Origin: Pedococcus bigeumensis
Lineage (GTDB): Bacteria; Actinomycetota; Actinomycetes; Actinomycetales; Dermatophilaceae
Direction: 5' to 3'
Assembly (NCBI RefSeq): GCF_006438965.1
Contig: NZ_RCZM01000003.1
Location: 496,001 to 560,000, forward strand
DNA length: 64,000 nt
Every line of letters begins with the position of its first letter. Within the stretch, counting starts at the first letter, position 1. This document shows, piece by piece, positions 35,700-45,197 of this stretch. The notes under the pieces were generated by a model, which did no database searches, was not told the DNA's origin, and worked only from the letters and a program-made list of their open reading frames with translations. Position numbers and translations under genes: made by a program.

Positions 35700-37424
35700 A
35701 TGACCACGGCAACGGCGCCCAGCACCCACCCCCTCGTCGACAAGCACGCCGAGGTGATCGCCCAAGCGACCCAGGCGCTCGCCGACCGCTCCTACTTCAG
35801 CCGCTTCCCGGAGTCCCCCTCGCCCCGCGTCTACGGCGAGGGATCGGCGGAGGCCGGCCAGGCGGCCTACGAGGCGTTGCGTGACAACGCCTTCGGGGGT
35901 CTCGGTGACGTCCGCACGGACGGTGACTGGGTCGGCGAGGAGGTCTCGCCCTACGGTCCCGCGCTGGGCATCACCTACCCCCACCTCGACGTCGACGCGG
36001 CACTCGCCGCTGCGACCGAGGCGATCCCGGCCTGGCGCGACGCCGGCGCCCGCACCCGCGCGGCCGTGTGCGTCGAGATAGTCGAGCAGATCAACGCCCG
36101 CTCGTTCGAGATCGCCCACTCGGTCATGCACACGACCGGCCAGCCGTTCGTCATGGCGTTCCAGGCTGCGGGTCCGCACGCCCAGGACCGCGCCCTCGAG
36201 TCCATCGTCGCAGGCCTGGTCGAGCAGGAGCGGGTGCCCGCGTCCGTCGTCTGGGAGAAGCCCGGCCGCGACAAGGAGGGCAACCCGGCGCCGCTGCGGA
36301 TGCAGAAGGACTACCGGATCGTGCCGCGTGGCGTCGCCCTCGTCATCGGCTGCAACACCTTCCCGACGTGGAACGGCTACCCCGGACTGTTCGCCTCGCT
36401 GGTCACCGGCAACCCGGTCATCGTGAAGCCGCACCCGCGCGCGGTCCTTCCCCTCGCCATCTCCGTCGCCGTGTGCCGCGAGGTGCTGGCCGCGGCCGGA
36501 TTCAGTGCCGACCTGGTCCAGCTCGCCCCCGAGGCCGAGGGTGAGGGCCTGGCCAAGGTGCTCGCCGAGCGCGACGAGGTACGGATCATCGACTACACCG
36601 GCGGCCCCACCTTCGGCGGCTGGCTCGAGGAGCACGGTGCCGCCCGCGGCCAGCTCGTCTACACCGAGAAGGCCGGCGTCAACACGATCGTCGTCGACTC
36701 GACCGACAACCTGCGCGGGGTGCTGGGCAACCTCGCCTTCTCGCTCACGCTCTACTCCGGGCAGATGTGCACGACCCCGCAGAACATCTATGTCCCTCGT
36801 GACGGCATCGCGACCGACGAGGGCCAGCTGTCCTTCGAGGACTTCGGCGTGAAACTGGCTGCGGCAGTAGGCAAGCTGACCGGTGACGACGCACGGGCTG
36901 TCGAGCTGCTCGGCGCCACGGTCAACGACGGCGTCCGCGCCAACGCGGCCGGTCTCGCCGAGCTCGCCGAGGAGGCGGGTGGCACGGTGGTGCTCGACTC
37001 ACGTGAGGTGGCCCACCCGGCATACCCCGATGCGGTGGTCCGCGCCCCGGGTCTGGTGAGCATGGACGCCAGTCGCGAGGACGTCTACACCCAGGAGTGC
37101 TTCGGGCCGGTGACGTTCCTGATCGGGACGTCCGGGACCGACCAGTCGCTGGCTCAGTTCCGCGATACGGTGCGCGAGCACGGCGCGATGACGGCGGCGG
37201 TGTACTCGACGTCCGAGGACGTGCTCGACGCCGCGCGCGATGCGGCGGCCGATGCGGGAGTCGCCTTGTCGGAGAACCTCACCGGGCCGGTGTTCGTCAA
37301 CCAGACCGCCGCGTTCTCGGACTACCACGGCACCGGCGGCAACCCGGCTGCCAACTCGGCCTACGTCGACGCGGCGTTCGTGGCCAACCGGTTCCGGGTC
37401 GTCACGTCCCGCAGGCACGTCTAG
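35700..37424 (+). CDS. paaN: Phenylacetate-degradation aldehyde dehydrogenase PaaN
   Basis: 574 aa. An N-terminal PaaN extension (about 1-100) precedes the aldehyde dehydrogenase fold. IVPRGVALVIGCNTFPTWNGYP is the NAD-site region (seen as GCNTFPTWNGYPGLF), and the catalytic Cys is in TLYSGQMCTTPQNIYVP. PaaN/PaaZ opens the oxepin-CoA ring and oxidises the semialdehyde; this form lacks the C-terminal hydratase domain of E. coli PaaZ. Divergent from arsR. A paaI-like gene is 6.6 kb away; other paa genes must be elsewhere. Confidence 0.88.
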   Translation: MTTATAPSTHPLVDKHAEVIAQATQALADRSYFSRFPESPSPRVYGEGSAEAGQAAYEALRDNAFGGLGDVRTDGDWVGEEVSPYGPALGITYPHLDVDAALAAATEAIPAWRDAGARTRAAVCVEIVEQINARSFEIAHSVMHTTGQPFVMAFQAAGPHAQDRALESIVAGLVEQERVPASVVWEKPGRDKEGNPAPLRMQKDYRIVPRGVALVIGCNTFPTWNGYPGLFASLVTGNPVIVKPHPRAVLPLAISVAVCREVLAAAGFSADLVQLAPEAEGEGLAKVLAERDEVRIIDYTGGPTFGGWLEEHGAARGQLVYTEKAGVNTIVVDSTDNLRGVLGNLAFSLTLYSGQMCTTPQNIYVPRDGIATDEGQLSFEDFGVKLAAAVGKLTGDDARAVELLGATVNDGVRANAAGLAELAEEAGGTVVLDSREVAHPAYPDAVVRAPGLVSMDASREDVYTQECFGPVTFLIGTSGTDQSLAQFRDTVREHGAMTAAVYSTSEDVLDAARDAAADAGVALSENLTGPVFVNQTAAFSDYHGTGGNPAANSAYVDAAFVANRFRVVTSRRHV

Positions 37425-37445
37425 ACATCTGGCACGATCGGGACC

Positions 37446-37829
37446 ATGAACTTCGTCATCAAGGTCGCGGTCAACGCGGTGGCACTGTGGGTGGCAGCCT
37501 GGCTGCTGCCCGGGATCAGCTTCGGGGACGGCAAGTTCGGCTCCAAGTTCGCGACCGTGCTGCTCGTGGCGCTCGTCTTCGGGCTGGTCAACGCCGTCGT
37601 GAAGCCGATCGCCAAGTTCCTCAGCTTCCCGGTCATCATCCTCACGCTGGGCCTGTTCACCTTCATCGTGAACGCCTTCATGCTCCAGCTCACCGAGTGG
37701 ATCGCGGACCCCTTGGGGCTGAGCTTCACGATCAACCACTTCTTCTGGGACGCGGTGCTCGGCGCCATCATCATCACCATCGTCTCGATGGTGCTCGGCT
37801 GGGTCATCCCCGACGGCGACGACGACTGA
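37446..37829 (+). CDS. YvlD / phage-holin-4-type membrane protein
   Basis: 127 aa, four transmembrane helices, acidic C-terminus (PDGDDD). [35 protein letters not shown] and [20 protein letters not shown] follow the PF04020 pattern. Despite the domain name it is a bacterial membrane protein, not a phage gene. Role unknown, perhaps envelope stress. 21 bp behind paaN, 19 bp before hisC. Confidence 0.88.
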   Translation: MNFVIKVAVNAVALWVAAWLLPGISFGDGKFGSKFATVLLVALVFGLVNAVVKPIAKFLSFPVIILTLGLFTFIVNAFMLQLTEWIADPLGLSFTINHFFWDAVLGAIIITIVSMVLGWVIPDGDDD

Positions 37830-37848
37830 GCCCCCTTACAGTGGGCGC

Positions 37849-38991
37849 ATGAGCGACCCGACCCGTGACAACGGGGTGCAGCTGCGCAGCGCCCTCGACC
37901 AGGTGCCCGCCTACGTCCCGGGCAAGTCCGCGTCCGCGCCCGAGGGCGTCACGGCCTACAAGATCTCGTCGAACGAGAACCCGTACTCGCCGCTGCCGTC
38001 CGTCCTCGAGGTGGTGCGCGAGGCGGCCGGCTCGATCAACCGCTACCCCGACATGGCCGTCACCGAGCTCACCCAGGTGCTCGCCGACACCCTCGGCGTG
38101 CCTGCCGAGCACATCGCCACCGGCACCGGTTCGGTCGGCGTCCTCGGCCAGGTCATCGCGGCCACCTGTGACCCGGGCGACGAGGTCGTCTACGCCTGGC
38201 GCTCGTTCGAGGCCTACCCGATCGTCACGGCGCTCGCGGGCGCCAGCTCGGTGCAGGTCGGCCTCGACGACCACGCCCGCCACCGGCTCGACGCGATGCA
38301 CGCGGCGATCACGGACCGCACCAAGGTCGTCATCGTCTGCACCCCGAACAACCCCACCGGCCCGATGGTCACCCATGCCGAGCTGGAGCGGTTCCTCGAC
38401 GCCGTGCCCAGCCGCGTGCTGGTGGTCATCGACGAGGCCTACGTCGAGTTCGTCACCGACGAGGAAGCACCGCGCAGCCTCGAGCTCTACCGAGACCGGC
38501 CCAACGTGATGGTGCTGCGCACCTTCTCCAAGGCTTACGGCCTGGCCGGCCTGCGCATCGGGTATGCCGTGGCGCACCCTCCGGTCGCGTCGGCCCTGCG
38601 CAAGACGGCGACTCCCTTCGGCGTGAACTCGATCGCGCAGGCGGCGGCAGTGGCCTCGCTGAAGGCGTTCGACGAGCTGAAGGAACGGGTCGACGCCCTT
38701 GTCGCAGAACGCACCCGCGTGGTCGAGCTGCTGCGCGGCCAGGGCTGGTTCATCCCCGAGACGCAGGCCAACTTCGTCTGGTTCGGACTGGGCGAGCGCT
38801 CCGGCGACTTCGCGGCCGCCGCCCAGGAGGCCGGGCTGACGCTGCGGCAGTACGGCACCGACGGCGTGCGCGCCACGATCGGGGAGACCGAGGCCAACGA
38901 CGTGCTCATCCAGGTCGCCGGCGACTTCCTCGCGGCCAACCCGGTCGAGCCGCCTGACACCCAGGCGACCGACACCGACGACCCCAGGTAG
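37849..38991 (+). CDS. hisC: Histidinol-phosphate / aromatic aminotransferase
   Basis: 380 aa PLP fold-type I enzyme. The PLP Lys is Lys228 in [40 protein letters not shown] and VIDEAYVEF match HisC. It transfers the amino group of glutamate to imidazole acetol phosphate in histidine synthesis; actinobacteria also carry a related aromatic aminotransferase (Pat/HisC2), and this gene stands outside a his operon, so that role is possible. A GTATGCCG copy encodes Tyr-Ala at 38562. Confidence 0.87.
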   Translation: MSDPTRDNGVQLRSALDQVPAYVPGKSASAPEGVTAYKISSNENPYSPLPSVLEVVREAAGSINRYPDMAVTELTQVLADTLGVPAEHIATGTGSVGVLGQVIAATCDPGDEVVYAWRSFEAYPIVTALAGASSVQVGLDDHARHRLDAMHAAITDRTKVVIVCTPNNPTGPMVTHAELERFLDAVPSRVLVVIDEAYVEFVTDEEAPRSLELYRDRPNVMVLRTFSKAYGLAGLRIGYAVAHPPVASALRKTATPFGVNSIAQAAAVASLKAFDELKERVDALVAERTRVVELLRGQGWFIPETQANFVWFGLGERSGDFAAAAQEAGLTLRQYGTDGVRATIGETEANDVLIQVAGDFLAANPVEPPDTQATDTDDPR

Positions 38992-39023
38992 TCGGGGCGG
39001 GCCGGCCGCGACAGACTGTGGGC

Positions 39024-40070
39024 ATGGTCGACACCTGGCTTCCTCCCTATCTCGCCCGCCCGGACCGTTACGGCCCGATGCCCTACCGGAGGGTCGGGCA
39101 GAGCGGCCTGCGCCTGCCGGCCGTCAGCCTCGGTCTGTGGCACAACTTCGGCGGTGACAAGCCGTTCGACGTGCAGCGCGCGATCCTGCGGCGGGCCTTC
39201 GACATCGGGATCACCCACTTCGACCTGGCCAACAACTACGGCCCGCCCTACGGCAGCGCCGAGGCGAACTTCGGCCGCCACTTCGCCGCCGACTTCAAGC
39301 CCTACCGCGACGAGCTGGTGATCAGCACCAAGGCCGGCTACGACATGTGGCCCGGTCCCTACGGTATCGGCGGCTCCCGCAAGTACCTCCTCGCCAGCCT
39401 CGACCAGAGCCTGACCCGGATGGGTCTGGACTACGTCGACATCTTCTACAGCCACTGCCCCGACGAGGACACGCCGCTCGAGGAGACCATGGGTGCCCTC
39501 GCCACCGCGGTCCAGCAGGGCAAGGCGTTGTATGCCGGCATCTCCAGCTACTCGCCCGAGCGCACCGAGCGCGCGGCCGAGGTGCTCGGCCAGATGGGTG
39601 TCCCGCTGCTCATCCACCAGCCGTCCTACTCGATGGTGAACCGCTGGATCGAGGGTGGGCTGCTCGACACCATCGGCGAGCGCGGCATCGGCTGCATCGC
39701 GTTCAGCCCGCTGGCCCAGGGGATGCTCACCAACAAGTACCTCGACGGGATCCCGGAGGGCTCCCGCGCCAGCCAGGGCAAGTCGCTGTCGCCCGACCTG
39801 CTCAGCGACGAGTCGCTGGCCCACGTCCGCAAGCTCAACGACCTCGCGTCCGAGCGGGGCCAGTCCCTCGCCCAGATGGCGCTGGCCTGGGCGCTGCGTG
39901 ACGACCGGGTCACCTCGGTGCTGATCGGCGCGTCCTCGGTCGGTCAGCTCGAGGACTCGGCCGCTGCGGTCAGCAACCTGCGGTTCAGCGACGCCGAGCT
40001 CGAGGAGATCGACCGCGACGCCGTCGAGGCCGGGATCGACCTCTGGCGCTCCCAGTCCCGGCTCACCTGA
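39024..40070 (+). CDS. Aldo/keto reductase, YghZ (L-glyceraldehyde-3-phosphate reductase) type
   Basis: 348 aa. MPYRRVGQSGLRLPAVSLGLW, then GGDKPFDVQRAILRRAFDIG (shown in part as GGDKPFD), NYGPPYGSAEANFG and KYLLASLDQSLTRMGLDYVD are close to YghZ/Gpr. Catalytic Asp, Tyr, Lys and His are in FDLANNYG, ISTKAGY and FYSHCPD. Related to the potassium-channel beta subunits. NADPH-dependent; the physiological substrate is unknown. ATG 39024 chosen over GTG 39018. Confidence 0.9.
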   Translation: MVDTWLPPYLARPDRYGPMPYRRVGQSGLRLPAVSLGLWHNFGGDKPFDVQRAILRRAFDIGITHFDLANNYGPPYGSAEANFGRHFAADFKPYRDELVISTKAGYDMWPGPYGIGGSRKYLLASLDQSLTRMGLDYVDIFYSHCPDEDTPLEETMGALATAVQQGKALYAGISSYSPERTERAAEVLGQMGVPLLIHQPSYSMVNRWIEGGLLDTIGERGIGCIAFSPLAQGMLTNKYLDGIPEGSRASQGKSLSPDLLSDESLAHVRKLNDLASERGQSLAQMALAWALRDDRVTSVLIGASSVGQLEDSAAAVSNLRFSDAELEEIDRDAVEAGIDLWRSQSRLT

Positions 40071-40122
40071 CCGGCCCACCCGGCATACAAACGTGCTGGT
40101 GGTGAGCGCACCGGAGTCCGGA

Positions 40123-40151
40123 TTCTGAGATTTCCGGTGGTCCCGTTATCT
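40123..40151 (+). promoter_or_regulatory. Possible sigma-70-type promoter of the bkd/pdh operon
   Basis: TTCTGA and TTATCT spaced by 17 bp, about 145 bp before the chosen E1alpha start. The region 40071-40296 is otherwise without a gene; it also holds a GTATGCCG copy at 40081. Weak matches, so tentative. Confidence 0.35.
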
Positions 40152-40296
40152 TTGGCCTCAGCAAGGCCCACATGTGAGCGTCGCCACAAACGACGCCGCC
40201 AGCCTGCCGCAGATCCAGCAGCGGAGACCCCGCAGGGTTCCCGCGGCCCGAGCCGACGATGCCGCCACCCGCGGCTCGACGGAAGAAGGAGTGCCT

Positions 40297-41508
40297 GTGA
40301 GCGACAACGCAGTCGCCAGTTCCGGCAGCACCGCCGGCACCAGTCCCGCTGAGGACGAAGTGCTGGCCGAGCTGACCGCCCCGGTCCCGGAGGTCGGTGA
40401 CGGCGGACCCGAGATGATCCAGCTGCTCACCCCCGAGGGCCAGCGCGTCGAGAACACCGAGTACGACGAGTACGTCAAGGACCTCACCGACGAGGACCTG
40501 CGCGGTTTCTACCGCGACCTCGTGCTGATCCGTCGCGTCGACGCCGAGGCCACCGCGTTGCAGCGCCAGGGCGAGCTCGGCATCTGGGCCAGCCTGCTCG
40601 GCCAGGAGGCGGCCCAGGTCGGTTCCGGTCGCGCGATGCGCCCGCAGGACTACGCCTTCCCGACCTACCGCGAGCACGGCGTCGCCTGGTGCCGCGGGGT
40701 CAACCCGCTCAACCTGCTCGGCCTGTTCCGCGGCGTCAACCACGGTGGCTGGGACCCGAACGAGAAGAACTTCCACCTCTACACGATCGTCATCGGCGCG
40801 CAGACGCTGCACGCGACCGGCTACGCGATGGGCATCCAGCGCGACGGCGACGTGGGCACCGGCGACGCGGACCGCGACGCCGCCGTGATCGCCTACTTCG
40901 GCGACGGCGCGACCGCGCAGGGCGACGTCAACGAGTCGTTCGTCTACGCCGCGGTCAACAACGCCCCGGTCGTCTTCTTCTGCCAGAACAACCAGTGGGC
41001 CATCTCCGAGCCCAACGAGCGCCAGACCCGCATCCCGCTCTACCAGCGCGCCCGCGGCTTCGGCTTCCCCGGCGTGCGGGTCGACGGCAACGACGTGCTG
41101 GCGGTGTATGCCGTGACCCAGCAGGCGCTCAACGCGGCCCGCAGCGGCAACGGCCCGACCTTCATCGAGGCCTACACCTACCGGATGGGCGCCCACACCA
41201 CCTCGGACGACCCCACCAAGTACCGCGTCTCCGCCGAGGTCGAGGTGTGGAAGCACCGCGACCCGATCGAGCGGCTGAAGTCCTACCTCGTGCACACGCA
41301 GAAGGCCGACCAGGCGTTCTTCGACGCGCTCGAGAAGGAAGGCGACGAGCTCGCGGTCGCCGTCCGCGAGGGCTGCCTGTCGATGCCCGACCCGACCCCC
41401 GACTCGATGTTCGACCACATCTACGTCGAGGAGCACCCGGTCGTCGAGGCCGAGCGCAAGGAGTTCGCCGCCTACCACGCCGGCTTCGAGGGCGAGGGGA
41501 GCCACTGA
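40297..41508 (+). CDS. bkdA: 2-oxoacid dehydrogenase E1 alpha subunit
   Basis: 403 aa from GTG 40297, behind GAAGAAGGA; the frame is open 41 codons further but that part is not conserved. The thiamine diphosphate motif starts at Gly202-Asp-Gly (FGDGATAQGDVNES) and ends in CQNNQWAIS. The phosphorylation-loop region TYRMGAHTTSDDP is conserved. With E1beta and E2 it decarboxylates branched-chain 2-oxoacids (or pyruvate). The length and heterotetramer layout match the BkdA/PdhA of actinobacteria; the substrate is not proven. Confidence 0.93.
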   Translation: MSDNAVASSGSTAGTSPAEDEVLAELTAPVPEVGDGGPEMIQLLTPEGQRVENTEYDEYVKDLTDEDLRGFYRDLVLIRRVDAEATALQRQGELGIWASLLGQEAAQVGSGRAMRPQDYAFPTYREHGVAWCRGVNPLNLLGLFRGVNHGGWDPNEKNFHLYTIVIGAQTLHATGYAMGIQRDGDVGTGDADRDAAVIAYFGDGATAQGDVNESFVYAAVNNAPVVFFCQNNQWAISEPNERQTRIPLYQRARGFGFPGVRVDGNDVLAVYAVTQQALNAARSGNGPTFIEAYTYRMGAHTTSDDPTKYRVSAEVEVWKHRDPIERLKSYLVHTQKADQAFFDALEKEGDELAVAVREGCLSMPDPTPDSMFDHIYVEEHPVVEAERKEFAAYHAGFEGEGSH

Positions 41509-42482
41509 TGGGCAGCATGACGATTGCCAAGGGCATCAACAACGGGCTGCGCGCCGCGATGGAGCGCGACCCCAAGGTCGTCCTCATGGGTGAGGACATC
41601 GGCAAGCTCGGTGGCGTCTTCCGCGTCACCGACGGCCTCCAGAAGGACTTCGGCGAGGACCGCGTCATCGACACCCCGCTCGCGGAGGCCGGCATCGTCG
41701 GCACCGCGATCGGCATGGCGCTGCGCGGCTACCGCCCCGTCGTCGAGATCCAGTTCGACGGGTTCATCTACCCGGCGTTCGACCACATCGTCAGCCAGGT
41801 CGCCAAGATGCGGGCCCGCTCACTCGGCAAGATCAAGCTGCCGATGGTCATCCGGATCCCCGTCGGCGGTGGCATCGGGGCGGTCGAGCACCACTCCGAG
41901 TCCAACGAGGCCTACTTCGCGCACACCGCCGGCCTCAAGGTCGTCTGCTGCTCGAACGCCGAGGACGCCTACTGGATGATCCAGCAGGCCATCGAGTCCG
42001 ACGACCCGGTGCTCTTCTACGAACCCAAGCGCCGCTACTGGGACAAGGGTGAGGTGGACGAGTCCGCCGCCCCGCGTCCACTGCTCAAGGCGCAGGTATG
42101 CCGCGAGGGCACCGACCTGACGCTGGTCGCCTACGGCCCCATGGTCAAGACCTGCTTGCAGGCGGCCGAGGCCGCTGCCGCAGAGGGCAAGAACCTCGAG
42201 GTCATCGACCTGCGGACGCTCAGCCCGCTCGACCTCGACACGGTTGCCGCGTCGGTGGAGAAGACCGGCCGGACCGTCATCGTGCACGAGGCGTCGACGT
42301 TCCTCGGCATGGGTGCGGAGATCGCCGCAGCGCTGCAGCAGCGCTGTTTCTACCACCTCGAGGCTCCCGTGCTCCGGGTCGGCGGCTACAACCTGCCCTA
42401 CCCACCGAGCAAGCTCGAGGAGGAGTTCCTCCCCGACCTCGACAGGGTGCTCGACGCCGTCGACCGCTCGCTCGCCTTCTGA
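41508..42482 (+). CDS. bkdB: 2-oxoacid dehydrogenase E1 beta subunit
   Basis: 324 aa. MTIAKGINNGLRAAMERDP, VVLMGEDIGKLGGVFRVTDGL, DTPLAEAGIVGTAIGMALRG and the C-terminal transketolase domain with TFLGMGAEIAAAL are all typical. Completes the TPP site of E1 and binds E2. TGATG overlap with E1alpha gives coupling. The V-C-R triplet at 42096 uses the rare GTA codon and falls on a GTATGCCG copy. Confidence 0.95.
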   Translation: MGSMTIAKGINNGLRAAMERDPKVVLMGEDIGKLGGVFRVTDGLQKDFGEDRVIDTPLAEAGIVGTAIGMALRGYRPVVEIQFDGFIYPAFDHIVSQVAKMRARSLGKIKLPMVIRIPVGGGIGAVEHHSESNEAYFAHTAGLKVVCCSNAEDAYWMIQQAIESDDPVLFYEPKRRYWDKGEVDESAAPRPLLKAQVCREGTDLTLVAYGPMVKTCLQAAEAAAAEGKNLEVIDLRTLSPLDLDTVAASVEKTGRTVIVHEASTFLGMGAEIAAALQQRCFYHLEAPVLRVGGYNLPYPPSKLEEEFLPDLDRVLDAVDRSLAF

Positions 42483-42492
42483 GAGGGACACC

Positions 42493-44055
42493 ATGTCTGT
42501 ACGTGAGTTCAACCTCCCGGATCCCGGTGAAGGCCTGACCGAGGCCGAGATCGTCACCTGGAACGTCAAGGTCGGCGACACGGTCAAGGTCAACGACATC
42601 GTCGTCGAGATCGAGACCGCCAAGTCGCTCGTCGAGCTGCCGGTGCCGTTCGCCGGCACCGTCACCGGGCTGCTCGTGGCAGAGGGTCAGATGGTCGAGG
42701 TCGGCACGCCGATCATCGCCGTCGACACCTCCGGTGGCGCGGCCCCGGTGCAGGACGCCCCGGCGGCGGGTGCCGTCGAGCCCGGCATCGAGGGCTCACC
42801 TGCTCCGAAGATGGCGGCCGCCGCGGCTGCCGCGGCTTCGGACGAGGAGGAGATCGAGGAGGGCAAGATCGGCGGCACCACGTCGACCGGTCGCACCGCC
42901 GTCCTCGTCGGCTACGGCGTCAAGCAGACCGAGGCCAAGCGCCGTCCCCGCAAGGGTCTGCCGTCGAAGGTCGACGCGCCGGACCTCTCGTCCCACGGCA
43001 CCGACATCGCCATCGAGCCCGTCGCGATCAGCCCGGAGGGCACGCTGGCCGCTGCTCCGGTCGGATCGAGTGCTCCGGCTGCTCGAGAGGGTGGCGCCCG
43101 CGCGCTGGCCAAGCCGCCGGTCCGCAAGTACGCCAAGGAGCTCGGCATCGACCTCTCCAGCGTCGCGGGCTCCGGCGAGGGCGGCATCATCAGCCGCGCC
43201 GACGTCGACGCCCACGCGAGTGGTGCTGGCAACGCCGCCATCGGTGTCTCCCCGGTCGTCCCCTCGGGTGCGACGGGTGCGACAGCTGCGCCAGCCGGCC
43301 AGACGGCATACCAGGCACCGGTCTTCACCCGCGGTGGTGAGCGCGAGACGCGCATCCCGATCAAGGGTGTCCGCAAGATGACCGCCCAGGCGATGGTGGG
43401 CAGCGCGTTCACCGCGCCGCACGTCACCGAGTGGGTCACCATCGACGCGACCGCCACCATGGAGCTCGTCGACCGGCTGAAGAAGGACCGCGAGTTCAAG
43501 GACGTCAAGGTCACGCCGCTGCTGGTGCTGGCCAAGGCGATGACCGTCGCGATCCGTCGGCACCCCGAGATCAACGCGACGTGGGACGAGGCCGCCCAGG
43601 AGATCGTGGTCAAGAACTACGTGAACCTCGGCATCGCCGCCGCCACCCCGCGTGGCCTGATTGTCCCCAACATCAAGGACGCCGACCAGATGTCGATGCG
43701 CCAGCTGGCCGAGGCCATCGGCGCGCTGACCGCGACCGCGCGTGAGGGTCGCACCCAGCCGGCCGAGATGTCCGGCGGGACGATGACCATCACCAACGTC
43801 GGCGTGTTCGGCGTCGACACCGGCACCCCGATCATCAACCCGGGTGAGTCGGCGATCATGGCGTTCGGCGCCATCCGCCGCCAGCCGTGGGTGGTCACCG
43901 CTGCCGACGGCACCGAGACGATCGAGCCGCGCTGGGTCACCCAGCTCGCGCTGAGCTTCGACCACCGCCTCGTCGACGGCGAGCTAGGCAGCAAGTTCAT
44001 CGCGGATGTCGGCGCCATCCTGGCCGACCCGGCTCGCGGCCTCGTCTGGGGCTGA
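42493..44055 (+). CDS. bkdC: 2-oxoacid dehydrogenase E2 (dihydrolipoamide acyltransferase)
   Basis: 520 aa. A single lipoyl domain with Lys44 (EIETAKSLVELP), an Ala/Pro-rich linker, a peripheral-subunit binding domain (PPVRKYAKELGIDLSSVAGS) around 205-245, a second linker, then the catalytic domain with SFDHRLVDG and His491. The basic stretch KQTEAKRRPRKG in the first linker is an addition I do not recognise from other families. Forms the multimeric core and passes the acyl group to CoA. No E3 (lipoamide dehydrogenase) follows; it must be shared from elsewhere. Confidence 0.94.
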   Translation: MSVREFNLPDPGEGLTEAEIVTWNVKVGDTVKVNDIVVEIETAKSLVELPVPFAGTVTGLLVAEGQMVEVGTPIIAVDTSGGAAPVQDAPAAGAVEPGIEGSPAPKMAAAAAAAASDEEEIEEGKIGGTTSTGRTAVLVGYGVKQTEAKRRPRKGLPSKVDAPDLSSHGTDIAIEPVAISPEGTLAAAPVGSSAPAAREGGARALAKPPVRKYAKELGIDLSSVAGSGEGGIISRADVDAHASGAGNAAIGVSPVVPSGATGATAAPAGQTAYQAPVFTRGGERETRIPIKGVRKMTAQAMVGSAFTAPHVTEWVTIDATATMELVDRLKKDREFKDVKVTPLLVLAKAMTVAIRRHPEINATWDEAAQEIVVKNYVNLGIAAATPRGLIVPNIKDADQMSMRQLAEAIGALTATAREGRTQPAEMSGGTMTITNVGVFGVDTGTPIINPGESAIMAFGAIRRQPWVVTAADGTETIEPRWVTQLALSFDHRLVDGELGSKFIADVGAILADPARGLVWG

Positions 44056-44085
44056 GCCGGACCGGCTTCCGCCGAGCGTTCACCT

Positions 44086-44124
44086 GACTGTGCCGTGTCC
44101 CACCACGTGCGGCACGGCACAGTC
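44086..44124 (+). terminator. Stem-loop terminator after the E2 gene
   Basis: Perfect 12-bp arms GACTGTGCCGTG (44086-44097) and CACGGCACAGTC (44113-44124), 15-nt loop, 30 bp after the E2 stop. Can also end the convergent small Cys-rich gene. Confidence 0.8.
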
Positions 44125-44145
44125 ACGTCCGACGTGGTTGCCGAT

Positions 44146-44448
44146 TCAGGGCAGGTGCTTGTCCAGGCGCCGTAGCAAGGCGCCAAGGACCGGCCAGTCC
44201 TGCAGTCCGGCTCGGATGACCCGCGGCCGAGCCGCGGCGATGCCCCGACGCACCGAGCTGCCCGGCGTGCGGGTGCCCGCCTCAGCGCTGGCTCGAGCCC
44301 GGCGGTACAGCCACTGCGCGCAGCCGGCGCACACCCCGACCTCCGGATGGGACCCGAGTCGGGACAGGTCGTGCTCGTCGAAGGCTTCCCCGCAGCACCA
44401 GCAGGCGGGGCGCTCCAGCTGGTCGTCCGCGATCGCTTCGGTTGCCAT
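44146..44448 (-). CDS. Small Cys-rich (zinc-finger-like) protein
   Basis: 100 aa from ATG 44448. ERPACWCCGEAFDEHD and GVCAGCAQWLYRRARASAE supply two CxxC-type pairs, so a zinc knuckle is likely. The basic C-terminus ends in RAGLQDWPVLGALLRRLDKHLP. No family recognised and no signal peptide. It ends 22 bp after the E2 terminator arm and starts near the end of the ABC-2 permease gene, on the same strand. Confidence 0.55.
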   Translation of the reverse strand: MATEAIADDQLERPACWCCGEAFDEHDLSRLGSHPEVGVCAGCAQWLYRRARASAEAGTRTPGSSVRRGIAAARPRVIRAGLQDWPVLGALLRRLDKHLP

Positions 44449-44486
44449 CTGCCCATCGTCGCCCCGCCCGACGCTGGTGACCAGAG

Positions 44487-45194
44487 CTACTCGTCGCCCC
44501 GCAGGGTGAAGGACCGCAACCGGTCGCCGGTGAACCACAGGGATCCGCAGGTCACGAGGGCCGCAGCCACCACCGCGTAGCCGAGGCCGATGCCCTGGGC
44601 CGGGACCTTCGAGCTGATCTCAGTGGCGACCTCACGACCCCACGCGCCGATGGCCACCCACCGGATGCCGTCGAGGACGTTGCCGAGCACGCCTTCCCAG
44701 AGGAGGGCGAAGAGCAGCCCGATCACGACCGCGTGCCGCGTGAACGCCGCGAGCCCCAGGAAGAGCGCCGTGTATGCGGTGCCGGCCACCGCGCCGCCGA
44801 CGCCCCAGGCGATCGCCTGACGTGGGTCCGACGTGTCCAGGACCAGCCCGGCAACCAGGAGCGGGAGGGCGCCGAGCACCACGGTGGCGGCCCATGCGAC
44901 GACGTACTTGCTGGCGGCGATGACGTGCCGGCTCACCGGCTTCGACAGCAGGTAGACGATGGACCCATCGTCTACCTCAGGGCCGAGGACTGCGGTCGCG
45001 GCGAGCAGGGCGACGAGCGGCAGGGCGAGGGTGAAACCGAGGTGGAGGACGGCGTCGTAACCGACGGCGTCGTCGGTCAGGGCCTGGACGACGACGGCCA
45101 GCACCAGGAGCACCGCCGGGATCAGGACGAGGACGACACCGCGCCTGCGTCCCAGCAGCGCCTGGGCCGAGAGCCTGAGGATGGTGGGGTTCAT
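44487..45194 (-). CDS. ABC-2-type exporter permease
   Basis: 235 aa, about six helices (MNPTILRLSAQALLGRRRG leader, then VVLVLIPAVLLVLAVVVQAL). LLSKPVSRHVIAASKYVVAW is the conserved coupling region of the ABC-2 family. Last of four genes in the exporter cluster; works with the ATPase directly upstream. Substrate unknown. Confidence 0.85.
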   Translation of the reverse strand: MNPTILRLSAQALLGRRRGVVLVLIPAVLLVLAVVVQALTDDAVGYDAVLHLGFTLALPLVALLAATAVLGPEVDDGSIVYLLSKPVSRHVIAASKYVVAWAATVVLGALPLLVAGLVLDTSDPRQAIAWGVGGAVAGTAYTALFLGLAAFTRHAVVIGLLFALLWEGVLGNVLDGIRWVAIGAWGREVATEISSKVPAQGIGLGYAVVAAALVTCGSLWFTGDRLRSFTLRGDE

Positions 45195-45197
45195 CGG

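Noticed and set aside
37446-37829. Phage holin as evidence of a prophage
   Set aside because: The PF04020 name is historical; the protein is a YvlD-type bacterial membrane protein and no phage gene is near.
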